This document shows, in pieces, positions 1 through 11,261 of a DNA stretch of 64,000 nucleotides (position 1 is the stretch's first letter; each line of letters opens with the position of its first letter). The stretch is taken from positions 1,054,001-1,118,000 of the forward strand of contig JAYKXP010000002.1 in NCBI GenBank assembly GCA_037176845.1, given 5' to 3'. The translations under genes were made by a program, and so were the position numbers. This DNA is from Paramarasmius palmivorus (Eukaryota; Basidiomycota; Agaricomycetes; Agaricales; Marasmiaceae). The notes under the pieces were generated by a model. It searched no databases and was not told the origin of the DNA. It saw only the letters and a list, made by a program, of their open reading frames with translations.

Positions 1-1462
<1,462 letters not shown>

Positions 1463-1728
1463 GGTCGTGTAATCTAGTGGATCGTGGGACTCTGTATGCT
1501 TATCACTATCGCTTTCCATGTATTCACTATTACGCCCAATGTACATGCCAATGTCCTGAGAACTCCGCGACTATCGGTCTCAATAACCTTTATCTCGTTA
1601 GTGGCTCTTTGCCTGACGGAGACGCTGAAGCCTGCCTACCGGCAAAATCGCTTCTTTAATGGCCTTTCCGCCTCACCCAAAATCCTATCATCTCTTTCTT
1701 CCATTCCTTGGACTTGACTTTCCTCTCG

Positions 1729-2988
1729 ATGAAGGTATAAGAAGAAAACTTGACCTTATTTCCCCTGCTGATACTTCCGACAGGATTACAAATTGGCTAC
1801 CGACCTGGCAGAGATGGATGTAAGGCAAATCGCAGCTCGCAGCGGTCTATTTTGCTCATGATTTTCCATAGCGCCTCGCGATTCAACACCAGATGTGGTG
1901 TCTGCTGGTGGACGGCCTGTACCCTAGAGATCTGTCTCAAACTGTCGAAGAAATACTCAAACCACATGAAGGGCGGAAGACGACAATCCTCGACGTTGGT
2001 TGTGGCTCTGGAATATGGTCCGTTTTCCGTGGCGCATGTGTCTTCTCTGACTATGGCTTACAGGGCAATGGAGATGGCGAAACAAAATCCCTCTGCACGG
2101 GTAGTTGGCTTCGACCTCGTACAACAGAGATTTTCGTGAGTGAAGTGATACTTGCACCATCTCCCACTAGCTAATATTACACCGCAGGCAGGCACCTGTC
2201 AATTTTGAGTGCGTGGCGTTAAGCGGACTGGTATTATCACCGGCAGGAACGTGTTTCTTACCGTGTCTTCAGATTCGTCCTGGGTGATATCACCACTTCG
2301 CTTCTCCCGTTCAAGGGTCAAGCTGACATAGTCCACTGCCGCTGCGTGGTCCAGCATGTACGTTTTCTTAGGGGCTTGACTTCCATTCCATGACTCACGA
2401 CGTGAATAGGTCAAGGACCCACAGAGTTTAGTCGCTTTATTGGCCGATACGTTGAAACCCAGTTTGTAAACAAATCCCTTATCTTTGCCCAGTACTTACC
2501 GAGGAATCTAGATGGCCTTCTTCTGATCGCCGATGGAGATTGGATAGCCTATGACGAAAACAAGCAGTTAGTCTCACCAGTAGAATGGGACAAAACTTCG
2601 GGGGTTGTATCCTCGACGGGGAAATCCTGGTACGCGGGGTGGCTATCATTGGTTGGCGGCCTCACGAGGAGCAACCAATATCGGAGGATAGACGAACTTG
2701 TCAAGGCATGCAACGTGTTCAGCAGAATCGAGTTTACAAAATACTTTAGTCCCGTCAATTGGGCTGGCGAGAATCTTGACCATGGGGCTGAACTTGGCAT
2801 GATATTGAATACGAATCAACGGGTATGTCTATTTTGCCCCTTTCTCTGATTCTTCACAGACCGAGTTATCCTAGGCGTTTCTCAAGGGGAGTAGAGATAC
2901 ACTATTAGGTGCTGGGATGTCTCCGGACCTGATAGACGAATGGGCAAGGAAGTACGAACTCGAGCTCGAACAACAAGTGTTTTTATAA
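1729..2988 (+). CDS. Class I SAM-dependent methyltransferase (LaeA/UMTA-like)
   Basis: Seen: the glycine-rich SAM-binding motif I LDVGCGSGIW, then the strand-2 acidic region VVGFDLVQ, the DIVHCR(C)VVQH region and the DGLLLIADGDW region, in the order of a Rossmann-fold methyltransferase. The first exon can be only ATG AAG (1729-1734). Introns at 1735-1783, 1820-1871 and 2018-2063 then join in phase, giving DYKLATDLAEMD followed by RLAIQHQMWCLL. Further introns follow at about 2137 and 2211. The C-terminus ends at TAA 2986-2988. The pre-domain phrase RLAIQHQMW resembles the segment ahead of motif I in fungal LaeA/UMTA-like methyltransferases, which are mostly regulatory or secondary-metabolism enzymes. 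The substrate cannot be read from sequence. The start is the weakest part, since an ATG at 1659 is out of phase. Confidence 0.8.
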
Positions 2989-3156
2989 TGTGTGGTATTA
3001 TACATCTGCGCAGAAGTCAACAGATGCTATATACAAACTCTAGACAGGTACTCTAACTGTAGAAGAATAAATATCGAAGTTTGAACGAAATCTAATATAC
3101 GGATGGAAAAATTATAGGGCGATACGCAGTAATAGAATCCGAATCCATTCTAGGGG

Positions 3157-3177
3157 TATGGTCTATGGTCTATGGTC
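3157..3177. repeat. Short tandem repeat, (TATGGTC)x3
   Basis: Three perfect head-to-tail copies of a 7-bp unit lie in the gap between the convergent 3' ends of the methyltransferase and the F-box/LRR gene. Confidence 0.8.
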
Positions 3178-3242
3178 TGACTTCTAAGAATCGCGAAAGA
3201 TTACCATTACGTAGGTGAAGATACTTTTCGTGGAATTCCATG

Positions 3243-4820
3243 TTAGCTGCCAGGGGATGTGTCTCGCAGACTACGAAAAGCAGACTGAATATCAGTCCAT
3301 TGCTCTTCGTGGTCCGAAGTGCCATCTATCTCCTGCAAGTGCGGAAACAGGGCATGCAGGGTTTTCACCATCAAAGTTGTGTCCGGTGCAACAAGGGAAG
3401 TGACAGTAAGCTTCCGCAGAATGTTTGTGGCCTGCGGATGTTTTGGGATATCGGCGACCGATTTGGCCGTGTCTATGGGTATCATCAAGTTGGTAAGGTT
3501 TGTAAACTTTTGTGAGATAGTGACCAATCCCTGCAGGCTCGTTTGTGGGGCCCATCGAGGATCGACAGTAGGGACGGAACCAAGGTCCAGATATGTCAAC
3601 CTTGGCCACTGCGTTGCGAGATGGACGAAGTCGCCGTCGCGTACAGTAATGGGAGGAGTAGTATCGAATATGACACGCCGTAATTCGTGAAGTTTGAATA
3701 GAGGTTGCATGAGGTCGAACCTGAGCATGTCCTCAAGGTCTATGGTAGCGTCGGTGGTGGCGATTGGGGCATTATTAGAATCGTTGGCGTTACTATCTTC
3801 TAAAACGACAAGGTCGGTGTCTACGTGGTGGTCTATGGTGAAGTCGTGTAAGAATGGGGTCTTGTCCTTCATGATGTTGAATAAAGTGGACCATGCATCG
3901 TCGGATTGAGCAACGGGCTCGACATCAATGTAGAGGACCCGAAGTTGATCTGACTGCATGGCATTGAGTACCGTCCCGATCAGGGCAGTGCGGGCGCGAA
4001 CAGTGAGGGATTTTAGTGATGGGAAACATGGCGCAGCACTGCCTCTGACTGCCCACTTTTCTGCCAGCTCGGTTGGGCGAACATGAATTGCATGCAAATC
4101 TAGTTCTTCGAGAAAGGGAAAGCTAGATATGGCTACAATTGTCTCCAAGTCGAGAGAGGTGCTGATCCTCAGGGAGAGGGTCCGCAAGTTCGAGATCGCA
4201 GAAACGGTACGAAGTAGCCGTTCTGAAGCTGAGCCACGAAGATGAAGGGTTGTCAAGCTTGGCACATTGGCCAGAAGGTTGCTGGCTGCAATGTTGGTAT
4301 TTTTGAGAGTGTTGGGTTTGAAGCCAAGATCAAGGTCAAGGCGCTGCAGGCTGTTGCCTGGTTCAAACACTGGACAAAGGGTATGACAGTTTATAAGGAG
4401 AGTTGAGCAGTGGCGAGTCTTGTAAACAAGCCATTGCTGGTAGCGGATAGCAGTATCGAAGAGACTGTTGAGTGAAGCTGCACGTTCTGGCGGTTGTTTA
4501 CGTGCTTCACTCGCATAGCATACGAACGCAGTGCACAAAGGTCTGGTAGCACAGGGGATTCGAAGACCTGAATTCTTGTCAGTCAGAGCAATACTAAGAA
4601 TAATAATACTCACATAAACTCCATTGACCTGGATTAAACCTGGAATCAGCTGCAGTAATGGGGTGACATCTGTAAGACGGTGCCATAGTCGATCCAAGGC
4701 AGGGTCCCGCCATGCCTTACATGTCCTTGCAGCTCGACTGAGCGTCGAGCCATCGCCGAAGTCAAGACACAAGTCAAAGACAATCTGGACAATTTCGTCG
4801 ATGAGAAGTGCTTGATGCAT
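3243..4820 (-). CDS. F-box/leucine-rich-repeat-like protein
   Basis: An N-terminal F-box-like segment (residues ~5-45, LLIDEIVQIVFDL then LSRAARTCKAWRDPALDRLW) is followed by leucine-rich units such as LQRLDLDLGF, LTTLHLRGSA, LRTLSLRIS and FLEELDLHAIH. This is the layout of the large basidiomycete family of F-box/LRR substrate adaptors for SCF ubiquitin ligases. The reading frame is open for 525 codons. The stretch after residue ~67 (VYVSIIILSIALTDKNSG) begins with a GTGAGT donor-like sequence and looks intronic. A 39-bp excision ending at ACAAG would keep the frame, but that is shorter than other introns here, so I leave it unspliced. The gene is divergent from the glutamate kinase gene. The target protein is unknown. 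Confidence 0.75.
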   Translation of the reverse strand: MHQALLIDEIVQIVFDLCLDFGDGSTLSRAARTCKAWRDPALDRLWHRLTDVTPLLQLIPGLIQVNGVYVSIIILSIALTDKNSGLRIPCATRPLCTAFVCYASEARKQPPERAASLNSLFDTAIRYQQWLVYKTRHCSTLLINCHTLCPVFEPGNSLQRLDLDLGFKPNTLKNTNIAASNLLANVPSLTTLHLRGSASERLLRTVSAISNLRTLSLRISTSLDLETIVAISSFPFLEELDLHAIHVRPTELAEKWAVRGSAAPCFPSLKSLTVRARTALIGTVLNAMQSDQLRVLYIDVEPVAQSDDAWSTLFNIMKDKTPFLHDFTIDHHVDTDLVVLEDSNANDSNNAPIATTDATIDLEDMLRFDLMQPLFKLHELRRVIFDTTPPITVRDGDFVHLATQWPRLTYLDLGSVPTVDPRWAPQTSLQGLVTISQKFTNLTNLMIPIDTAKSVADIPKHPQATNILRKLTVTSLVAPDTTLMVKTLHALFPHLQEIDGTSDHEEQWTDIQSAFRSLRDTSPGS

Positions 4821-4947
4821 CGGACCCCGCAGCGACCGTGTCCTCGGTGTTCAAGAAAGAAAATTTAAAATTTTTGGAATTCCTTTTGATGGATTCTCAC
4901 GGAATTCTCGACATGACACCGACCACGACTTGCAACGAGTCATACTC
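4821..4947. promoter_or_regulatory. Shared divergent promoter, F-box/LRR gene and PRO1
   Basis: Only 127 bp separate the two start codons, which point away from each other, so both promoters must lie here or inside the genes. I see no clear TATA element. Confidence 0.5.
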
Positions 4948-6637
4948 ATGGCTAGAAACAGTCCTCCATGTACCATAGTCATTAAGTTAGGTAAATTTTT
5001 TGCCATTTCTTGTTGGCCAAGTGTGACTGATTTGTCTCGGCACAGGAACATCTTCAATCGTCCATGAAGAAACTCATCAACCCCTCCTTTCTACCTTGTC
5101 ATCTGTGGTAGAAACCGTAGTACATCTACGATCCCAAGGCCATAAAGTTGTCCTGGTTAGCTCTGGAGCAATAGGCGTTGGCCTCAAACGCATGAATATC
5201 CCAGCGAAACCAAAGAGTTTGTCAGGAAAACAGGTACTGATCCCTTGACCATGATAAACTCGATTACTGACCGTCAATAAGGCTTTGGCAGCTATCGGTC
5301 AAGGACGTCTTATTGCACTATGGGATGATCTATTCAGTCACCTGGAGCAACCGATAGCACAAGTTCTCCTAACCCGCGGCGACATATCAGACGTCAGTAA
5401 AAGCCCATCTTGCACGCGTCAAGCTAGCTGACTCAAACCAATTCTTGATAGCGCACGCGATACCTTAACGCTGTGAATACTCTGAAGGAGCTGTTATCGA
5501 TGGGGGTCGTTCCAATCGTCAACGAAAACGATACTATATCTGTTAGCGTATGTCGTCAAAACTTTTGACCTTTCATAAACACTTCATCTCTCTTTCCGCT
5601 AGGAAATCAAATTTGGCGACAATGACACACTTTCTGCTATCACCTCTTCGATGATTCATGCCGACTACCTGTTCCTGCTTACGGACGTGGATGGGCTGTA
5701 CACTGCGAACCCACGGAAAGATCCCTCGTCTAAACTCATTGAAGTTGTCACCTCTATTCCAGCCATTCGAGAAAGAGGTGTGTTTACCCGTTTCACTACC
5801 AGAAACGTACTCAATGCTCTGCAGTCAGCACCAAATCCCTTGGATCTAGTCTTGGAACAGGTGGAATGGAAACGAAAATCATTGCGGCCGAAATAGCAAC
5901 GGGAGCCGGCGTCACGACAATCATCACGTCCAGCAAGCGTCCCGAAAATATCTTTAGCATAATAGAATATCACAATACCCTGAAATCCAATACACCTATC
6001 GAGGCCAGCCCCGACACGTTACCCTCAGCAGCCAGTACTACGTTACCCCGCCCACCGCATACGGTCTTTACACCATCCCCACTTCCCATGAGAGATCTCA
6101 AAGCCTGGACAAGCCATACGCTTTTCCCTTCGGGTAGTGTAGTGGTTGACGGCGGTGCTTATCGTGTTTTATCCCGAAGGGAATCTGGTGGACGTTTACT
6201 TGCAGCAGGGGTGATTGGGGTGATAGGCGCCTTTGCATCTGGACAGGCGGTGCGCATAGTCGTTCTCAAAGGAGGAGGGAACTCGGAAGATATTCCGGAA
6301 CCCCCGTTCAGCGCTCAATCAACCAGGCCCAGTTCTCCAGCAGGAATATCATCGGCACCATTGTCCAGATCTGGTTCCTCCGGGGATCTCAGGGATTCAT
6401 CTCCAGCTGAACAGGAGCAGCTTACTGAAGATGATGTGATCGAGGTTGGTAGAGGTCTTGCGAACTACAACTGGGAGCAAATCATCAAGGTCAAGGGCCT
6501 GAATAGGTGAGCAAAATTTGGGTAACGTCTAGGACCTGCTGACGGCCTTCGGGAACAGCTCCCAGATCCCCAAAGTGCTAGGTTATGCAGATTCGGAATA
6601 TGTGGTAGAGAACATCACTATCCGTGTACCGCCATAA
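4948..6637 (+). CDS. PRO1: Glutamate 5-kinase
   Basis: First step of proline synthesis: phosphorylates glutamate to gamma-glutamyl phosphate in the cytosol. Seven exons join in phase: 4948-4990, 5046-5233, 5282-5392, 5452-5547, 5603-5777, 5825-6506 and 6559-6637. They total 1374 nt, or 457 aa. The N-terminal amino-acid kinase domain shows [44 protein letters not shown] and [15 protein letters not shown]-terminal PUA domain follows ([16 protein letters not shown] to [17 protein letters not shown]). A Ser/Pro-rich insert of about 50 residues (6290-6410) interrupts the PUA region, as in other fungal orthologues. No frame disruption was needed. Confidence 0.95.
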
Positions 6638-6922
6638 CTGCACACCCCAGCAGGGACACGCATATCCTTCGTGCACTGTATTTCATCTATACATCTATTC
6701 TATGTACAGGTTGTAACACAGAAAAGAGAATCAGATGTCTATATACGTAGTTGTGGCTGTGTCTCCATAGTAGAAAATTTTTGCTCCGGCCCGTGTAGGC
6801 AGGTATTTCTTATAAGCTTGTCCTTTCCTTTCATCATCGTTTCGCAATATTCTCCTTCATCACTCTATTCCCTCAATTTCATGCAATAGCGGACTTCTTC
6901 ACTCTTTAGCATCAACTAGATC

Positions 6923-8246
6923 ATGTACCACAATAACTCCATCAGAATCTTGACGGGTGAGTGATTTTCAGCTTCTTTTCACTTCCATGCTGATTGTTTT
7001 TCGTAGGCAACAGTCACCCAGAGCTTGCTCAAGCGGTGGCTGAGCGGTGAGCTGCTGATTTCTACGAGTCGCAGCCTTGAGAGGTCTCACCGACCCGTGA
7101 TTCATACTCATTACTTAGGCTGAACGTACCCCTCGTCCGATGCACTGTGCGGAAATTCTCCAATGGCGAAATAGATGTCAAGATTTTCGAGTCCGTTAGG
7201 GAAGAAGATGTCTTCATCATTCAATCCGGAAGCGCAGATGCCAACGACAACCTCATGGAACTCCTCATCCTCATTTCGGCCTGCAAAACGGCATCGGCGA
7301 GACGGATTACCGCAGTCATTCCATGCTACCCTTACGCACGTATGGACAAAAAGGACAAGTCTAGGGCACCCATCACCGCCAAACTTGTTGCCAACATGCT
7401 CGTCGTCGCTGGATGTGATCATGTCATAACAATGGATCTTCACGCAAGCCAGATCCAAGGCTTTTTCGATATTCCCGTCGACAATCTTTACTCGGAACCG
7501 TTGATGCTCTCTTATATTAAGTGGAAGGTTCCAGAATGGAGGAATAGCATTATTGTCAGTCCGGATGCAGGTGGTGCAAAACGGTGAGTTTACCATTCAT
7601 TAGGAGGAGTAGTTATTAATATTCCCCGGAGGGTCACTGCTATCGCCGACAAATTAGGTGTCGAATTCGCCCTCATCCACCGTAAACGCGACGGAAAGTC
7701 AGACAATGCACCCGAACGAATGGAAATTCTCGTTGGAGACGTAAAAGACAAGGTGTGCATTCATTTCCTGCTAGCGCACACGTTGCTGATTTCTCTTAGG
7801 TTGCAATTCTTGTGGACGACATGATTGACACGGGAACCACTCTGACGTTGGCGGCCAATACTTTACATGAAAAGGGCGCACGTTCGGTCCATGCTGTCAT
7901 TTCTCATGGTTAGCGCAATTCATTCATCAAGGCACAAGCGCTCATTTCCGTTCTCTGCAGGTTTGCTCTCAGAGACGAACCTCAGTCTCATTGACCAGCT
8001 CCCGATCGAGCAACTGGTCGTGCGTACACTTCACCTACTGACCACTTTTGACCCACGCACTTACCGTTCATCGTCAAGGTCACCAACACTATTCCCCAAA
8101 CCAAGAACAAAAGCGCATGCTCCAAGCTTACCATCATTGATGTTAGCCCAGTCATCGCTGAGAGTATTCGGCGTATGCACAACGGCGAAAGTATCAGTTT
8201 GTTATTTGGACCATGGGCAGAATCAGGTAGCATCGAGACACTATAG
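6923..8246 (+). CDS. PRS: Ribose-phosphate pyrophosphokinase (PRPP synthetase)
   Basis: Makes PRPP from ribose 5-phosphate and ATP for purine, pyrimidine, histidine and tryptophan synthesis. Seven exons join exactly in phase: 6923-6956, 7007-7046, 7119-7583, 7632-7752, 7800-7908, 7961-8019 and 8079-8246, giving 331 aa. Seen: [37 protein letters not shown] (flexible-loop region), the divalent-cation/ATP segment [29 protein letters not shown], and the PRPP-binding loop [11 protein letters not shown]. The length and the lack of a large insert fit the PRS2/PRS3/PRS4-type subunits rather than the PRS1/PRS5-type subunits with insertions. Confidence 0.95.
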
Positions 8247-8562
8247 ACACTTCCCAAAAGCAATTTACATTTTACTCGCGAACTGGAGTGTTCGCTAGTT
8301 AAACTTTGTATACATCATGTATTGTCAGAGGCATGTAATTACTAGACACCACATTTCAGAACTGCACTGTGCAGCAATGTAAATCCTTAAACATGATCAG
8401 AATTTGTGAGGTCGAGAACCGGATTTTTTTTGCCACGCGACGCACGGACCAGCTGACCCCAAAGCGGTCACAAACATCGATCAACAAAGTCTCTTCCTCG
8501 ACCACGACGACCACGACGACATTCCCTGCTTTCGCGTCTGCACTTAGTATCACAGGGCCAAA
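8247..8562. other. Intergenic region
   Basis: This 316-bp gap contains a (CGACCA/CGACGA) microsatellite-like tract near 8497-8520. It presumably holds the PRS 3' UTR and the CID-gene promoter. I see no gene. Confidence 0.5.
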
Positions 8563-10908
8563 ATGGCTCAGGTAGAGGCAAGTATGGTCTGATTTGACAT
8601 GTTTTAGGAGCTCATTACTCTTCAGGAATTTGAATCTTTATTGAAGGAGGTGGTACAAGCAAAACGCTTATCGGCTTCGAAAATGAGTAAATTGACAGAA
8701 ATCGCGTTGAAGTCAATGGAGGTACGTAGAAATGATCCGCTGCTAGCTTTTCTGTCTTGACCTCTCGTTTCAGGAGGATACCCAGCTTGTCTCTATTCTC
8801 TATCGTACCCACAAATCATTGTCATCTTCCGGCAAAGTATCCAGTTTATACGTCTTTGATGCGCTTTCTCGTGCTGCAAAACACCAAGCCAACAAACAAA
8901 ATCTCACTGGAAACATAAACTCTCCCAAAGGAAACTCCGCTACGTTTCTCCTGAGAGTGGAGGGTATCTTAGAGGGTCTATTTCGGGATATGACTAGTGC
9001 TGGTAATCCTGAACTGAAGGTTAGTGAGCATAACCTTGTCGCTACCCCCGGCCCTTTTTGTTTAGATATGAGGCAACATTGCGGAAAGGTCACCTTGGGC
9101 CTTTCACCTCGGAAGCGGAACACAAAGAATGGCGATGCATATAGCTAGAAACCGCCTGTCGATACTATGTCACGCATCTACACTTTGTGATGTCCCTCTC
9201 CGAGTACGCTCCGGGCGTTGTATATCGTTCTACCTGACACCGTCACATGATTGTTGCCGCTATAGTATTTTATTTTTCTGCGTTTACGTCAATAAGAATT
9301 GTTCCTAATCGTACCAATGTTCACTGCAGGAAAAAGCCAAAAAGGTGTATGATATATGGGTCAAGGGGAACACCTTTCCGTCCTCCATCTTATCGCAACT
9401 ATTAAGACATTATCAATGGAAAGGAAAATCAAGGTAAGCTGTAGTAGTATTCTCTTAGTCACGTTTTATACTGATCTTCTCTGGTCAAAAGCAGCAAACA
9501 AAGCAACTACCACGGATCCTAGGGTAGCGGCCCAGAACAAGTCCAGTACTACGCCACCCGCTACCAAACATCCAACTCCTCAACCGCAACCACCACCACC
9601 GCAACCGACCGCAACTCCTCAAACACCACCAGTTCCCAATGCTCAGTCTGCTCTTTTAGCACTTCTGGCACAAGCAGCTAATACTAATGGAACCAAACCT
9701 CCTGAGTAAGTATCTTTAGTATCAATTCCGATACAGCTCCTGATCTTACTTCAGGCAAACAATATCGGCCTCGATTCCGGCTGTTTCGCAGCCACAGCAG
9801 CAGTTGGGTGCTCCGCAGTTGGCTTTACTCCAGCAACTAGCACAGCTGGGCAATAGCGCATCGTTTCCCGTTCCTGTGTCCAATCCTGTTCCACCAGTAG
9901 CGAATGACATAGATCATGGTCGATCCCCATCTTCTCGAGATGAACCTCATGGATCACGTATAAAAGACGCACAGTATGACCGATATGATAGTTCTGATCG
10001 CAGAGATTACAATAGCCATCACCATGATCATGTTGGTAATCCTAGAGGCGGTTTTAGAGGTGGTCGAGGGCAGCGTTTCCGAGACAATGGCTCTCGCAGT
10101 CCCCTGCAGAGAACCAGAAGAAGTCGCTCTAGAAGTCCACCAAGTAGATATGGAGGTCGGAGAGAAATAAGGCCATATAGTCCCCCCGGAAGACCTACAA
10201 AGGATTCCACGTCATCTCGAGAACCCGATGAACCACAATCAAATGTTGACGAGTTTGGACGCGAAGTTCGCCCTGAGCAGGCTGAAACGCGCGGCGGAAA
10301 CTCCAGCTACATCTTCAGCTCAACCGACACCGAATTCGCAACCATCTCAACCTTCGTCTATATCACCCACACATGCTGCCAGCTCTCCTCCTCCTCAGAC
10401 GGCCTCTGCGACAGCAGCTTCATTAGATCCTCCCAGGAACACTACGCCTGTCGGCATGGAAAGCTTCAACCTCGCTACCTTTGATTTCACCTCGCCCGCG
10501 GCATGGGAGACCCTTGGGAACATGTGGCTCGTGACGAACGGGACAATGCCTAGCGCGGAACAGCTAATGCAGTTCGTTATGGCTGCTAGCACCGGGATGA
10601 ATCCCGCCATGTTCATGCAGGATTGGAATCAACAGTCTTCGGACTGGCAGTCAGACGTTCCAGCTACCCAGAACTTTAGCAATAATCGAGGCACGCAGTA
10701 TGGCCGTGGTGGCTTTCAAGGCGGACGTGGCGGCGGATCCCAGTCGTATAATAACCATACTGAAGCGAAAGTGATGGCTGGCGGGAATGGCTCGGATATG
10801 GCAGCATTCAATTCTCAGGGCACTGGTCCTGGTGGAGGTAGAATGCAAAAGGTTGGAGACCGATGGATGTTTGTCAAAGGCTCGGATGGCACGGTTGTTT
10901 CTTCATGA
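8563..10908 (+). CDS. RNA polymerase II CTD-interacting domain (CID) protein
   Basis: The first ~145 residues form a CID fold: EFESLLKEVVQAKRLSASK, SILYRTHKSL, YVFDALSRAAKHQA, FLLRVEGILEGLF, then EKAKKVYDIWVKGNTFP. CIDs bind the phosphorylated Pol II tail in transcription termination and RNA processing. The rest is disordered: Pro/Gln-rich, an RGG/RS segment (GGFRGGRGQRF, SRSRSPPSRY) and a Gly-rich end, suggesting RNA contact. Exon 1 is only ATG GCT CAG, then an intron at 8572-8625. A ~310-bp intron (9020-9329) splits the CID. Two junctions are out of phase: near 9433-9490, and at about 10265-10300, where VDEFGREVRP must join the later frame. Both probably reflect single-base consensus errors. 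It resembles Nrd1/Seb1 or SCAF proteins in layout, but I see no RRM. Confidence 0.8.
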
Positions 10909-11261
10909 CACTCTGGGGGTTCATTACCATCCATTATGGGACCTGTCACGGTTTTTATTGCATTACTGTATTGTGTATTAACTTTCACTTGGTATGGCGT
11001 ATGGCGCATCGTGTATTCACTATTACCCTAACTTATACCTTTCTTCCCATTCTTTACCTCAATTCTATGAATTCCGAATTTCTGTATGGCAGTATATTAC
11101 CAAGAAAAGTTCGAGTCAGACATTTGTTGAACGTTATTGCGTGCATTGTGGGAACTCGAATACGCGTTACTAAATGCACGCGGTACGTGTGATGGCGTGA
11201 CTTTAAGTTTTCTTTCTCCTTCCCTTTTTCCATTCCCCTCGAGTTCATTCTTGAACTCACG
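10909..11261. other. Intergenic region
   Basis: This 353-bp gap between two same-strand genes has a CT-rich stretch just before the DNMT5 start (11214-11250), typical of a fungal core promoter or 5' leader. I see no gene. Confidence 0.5.
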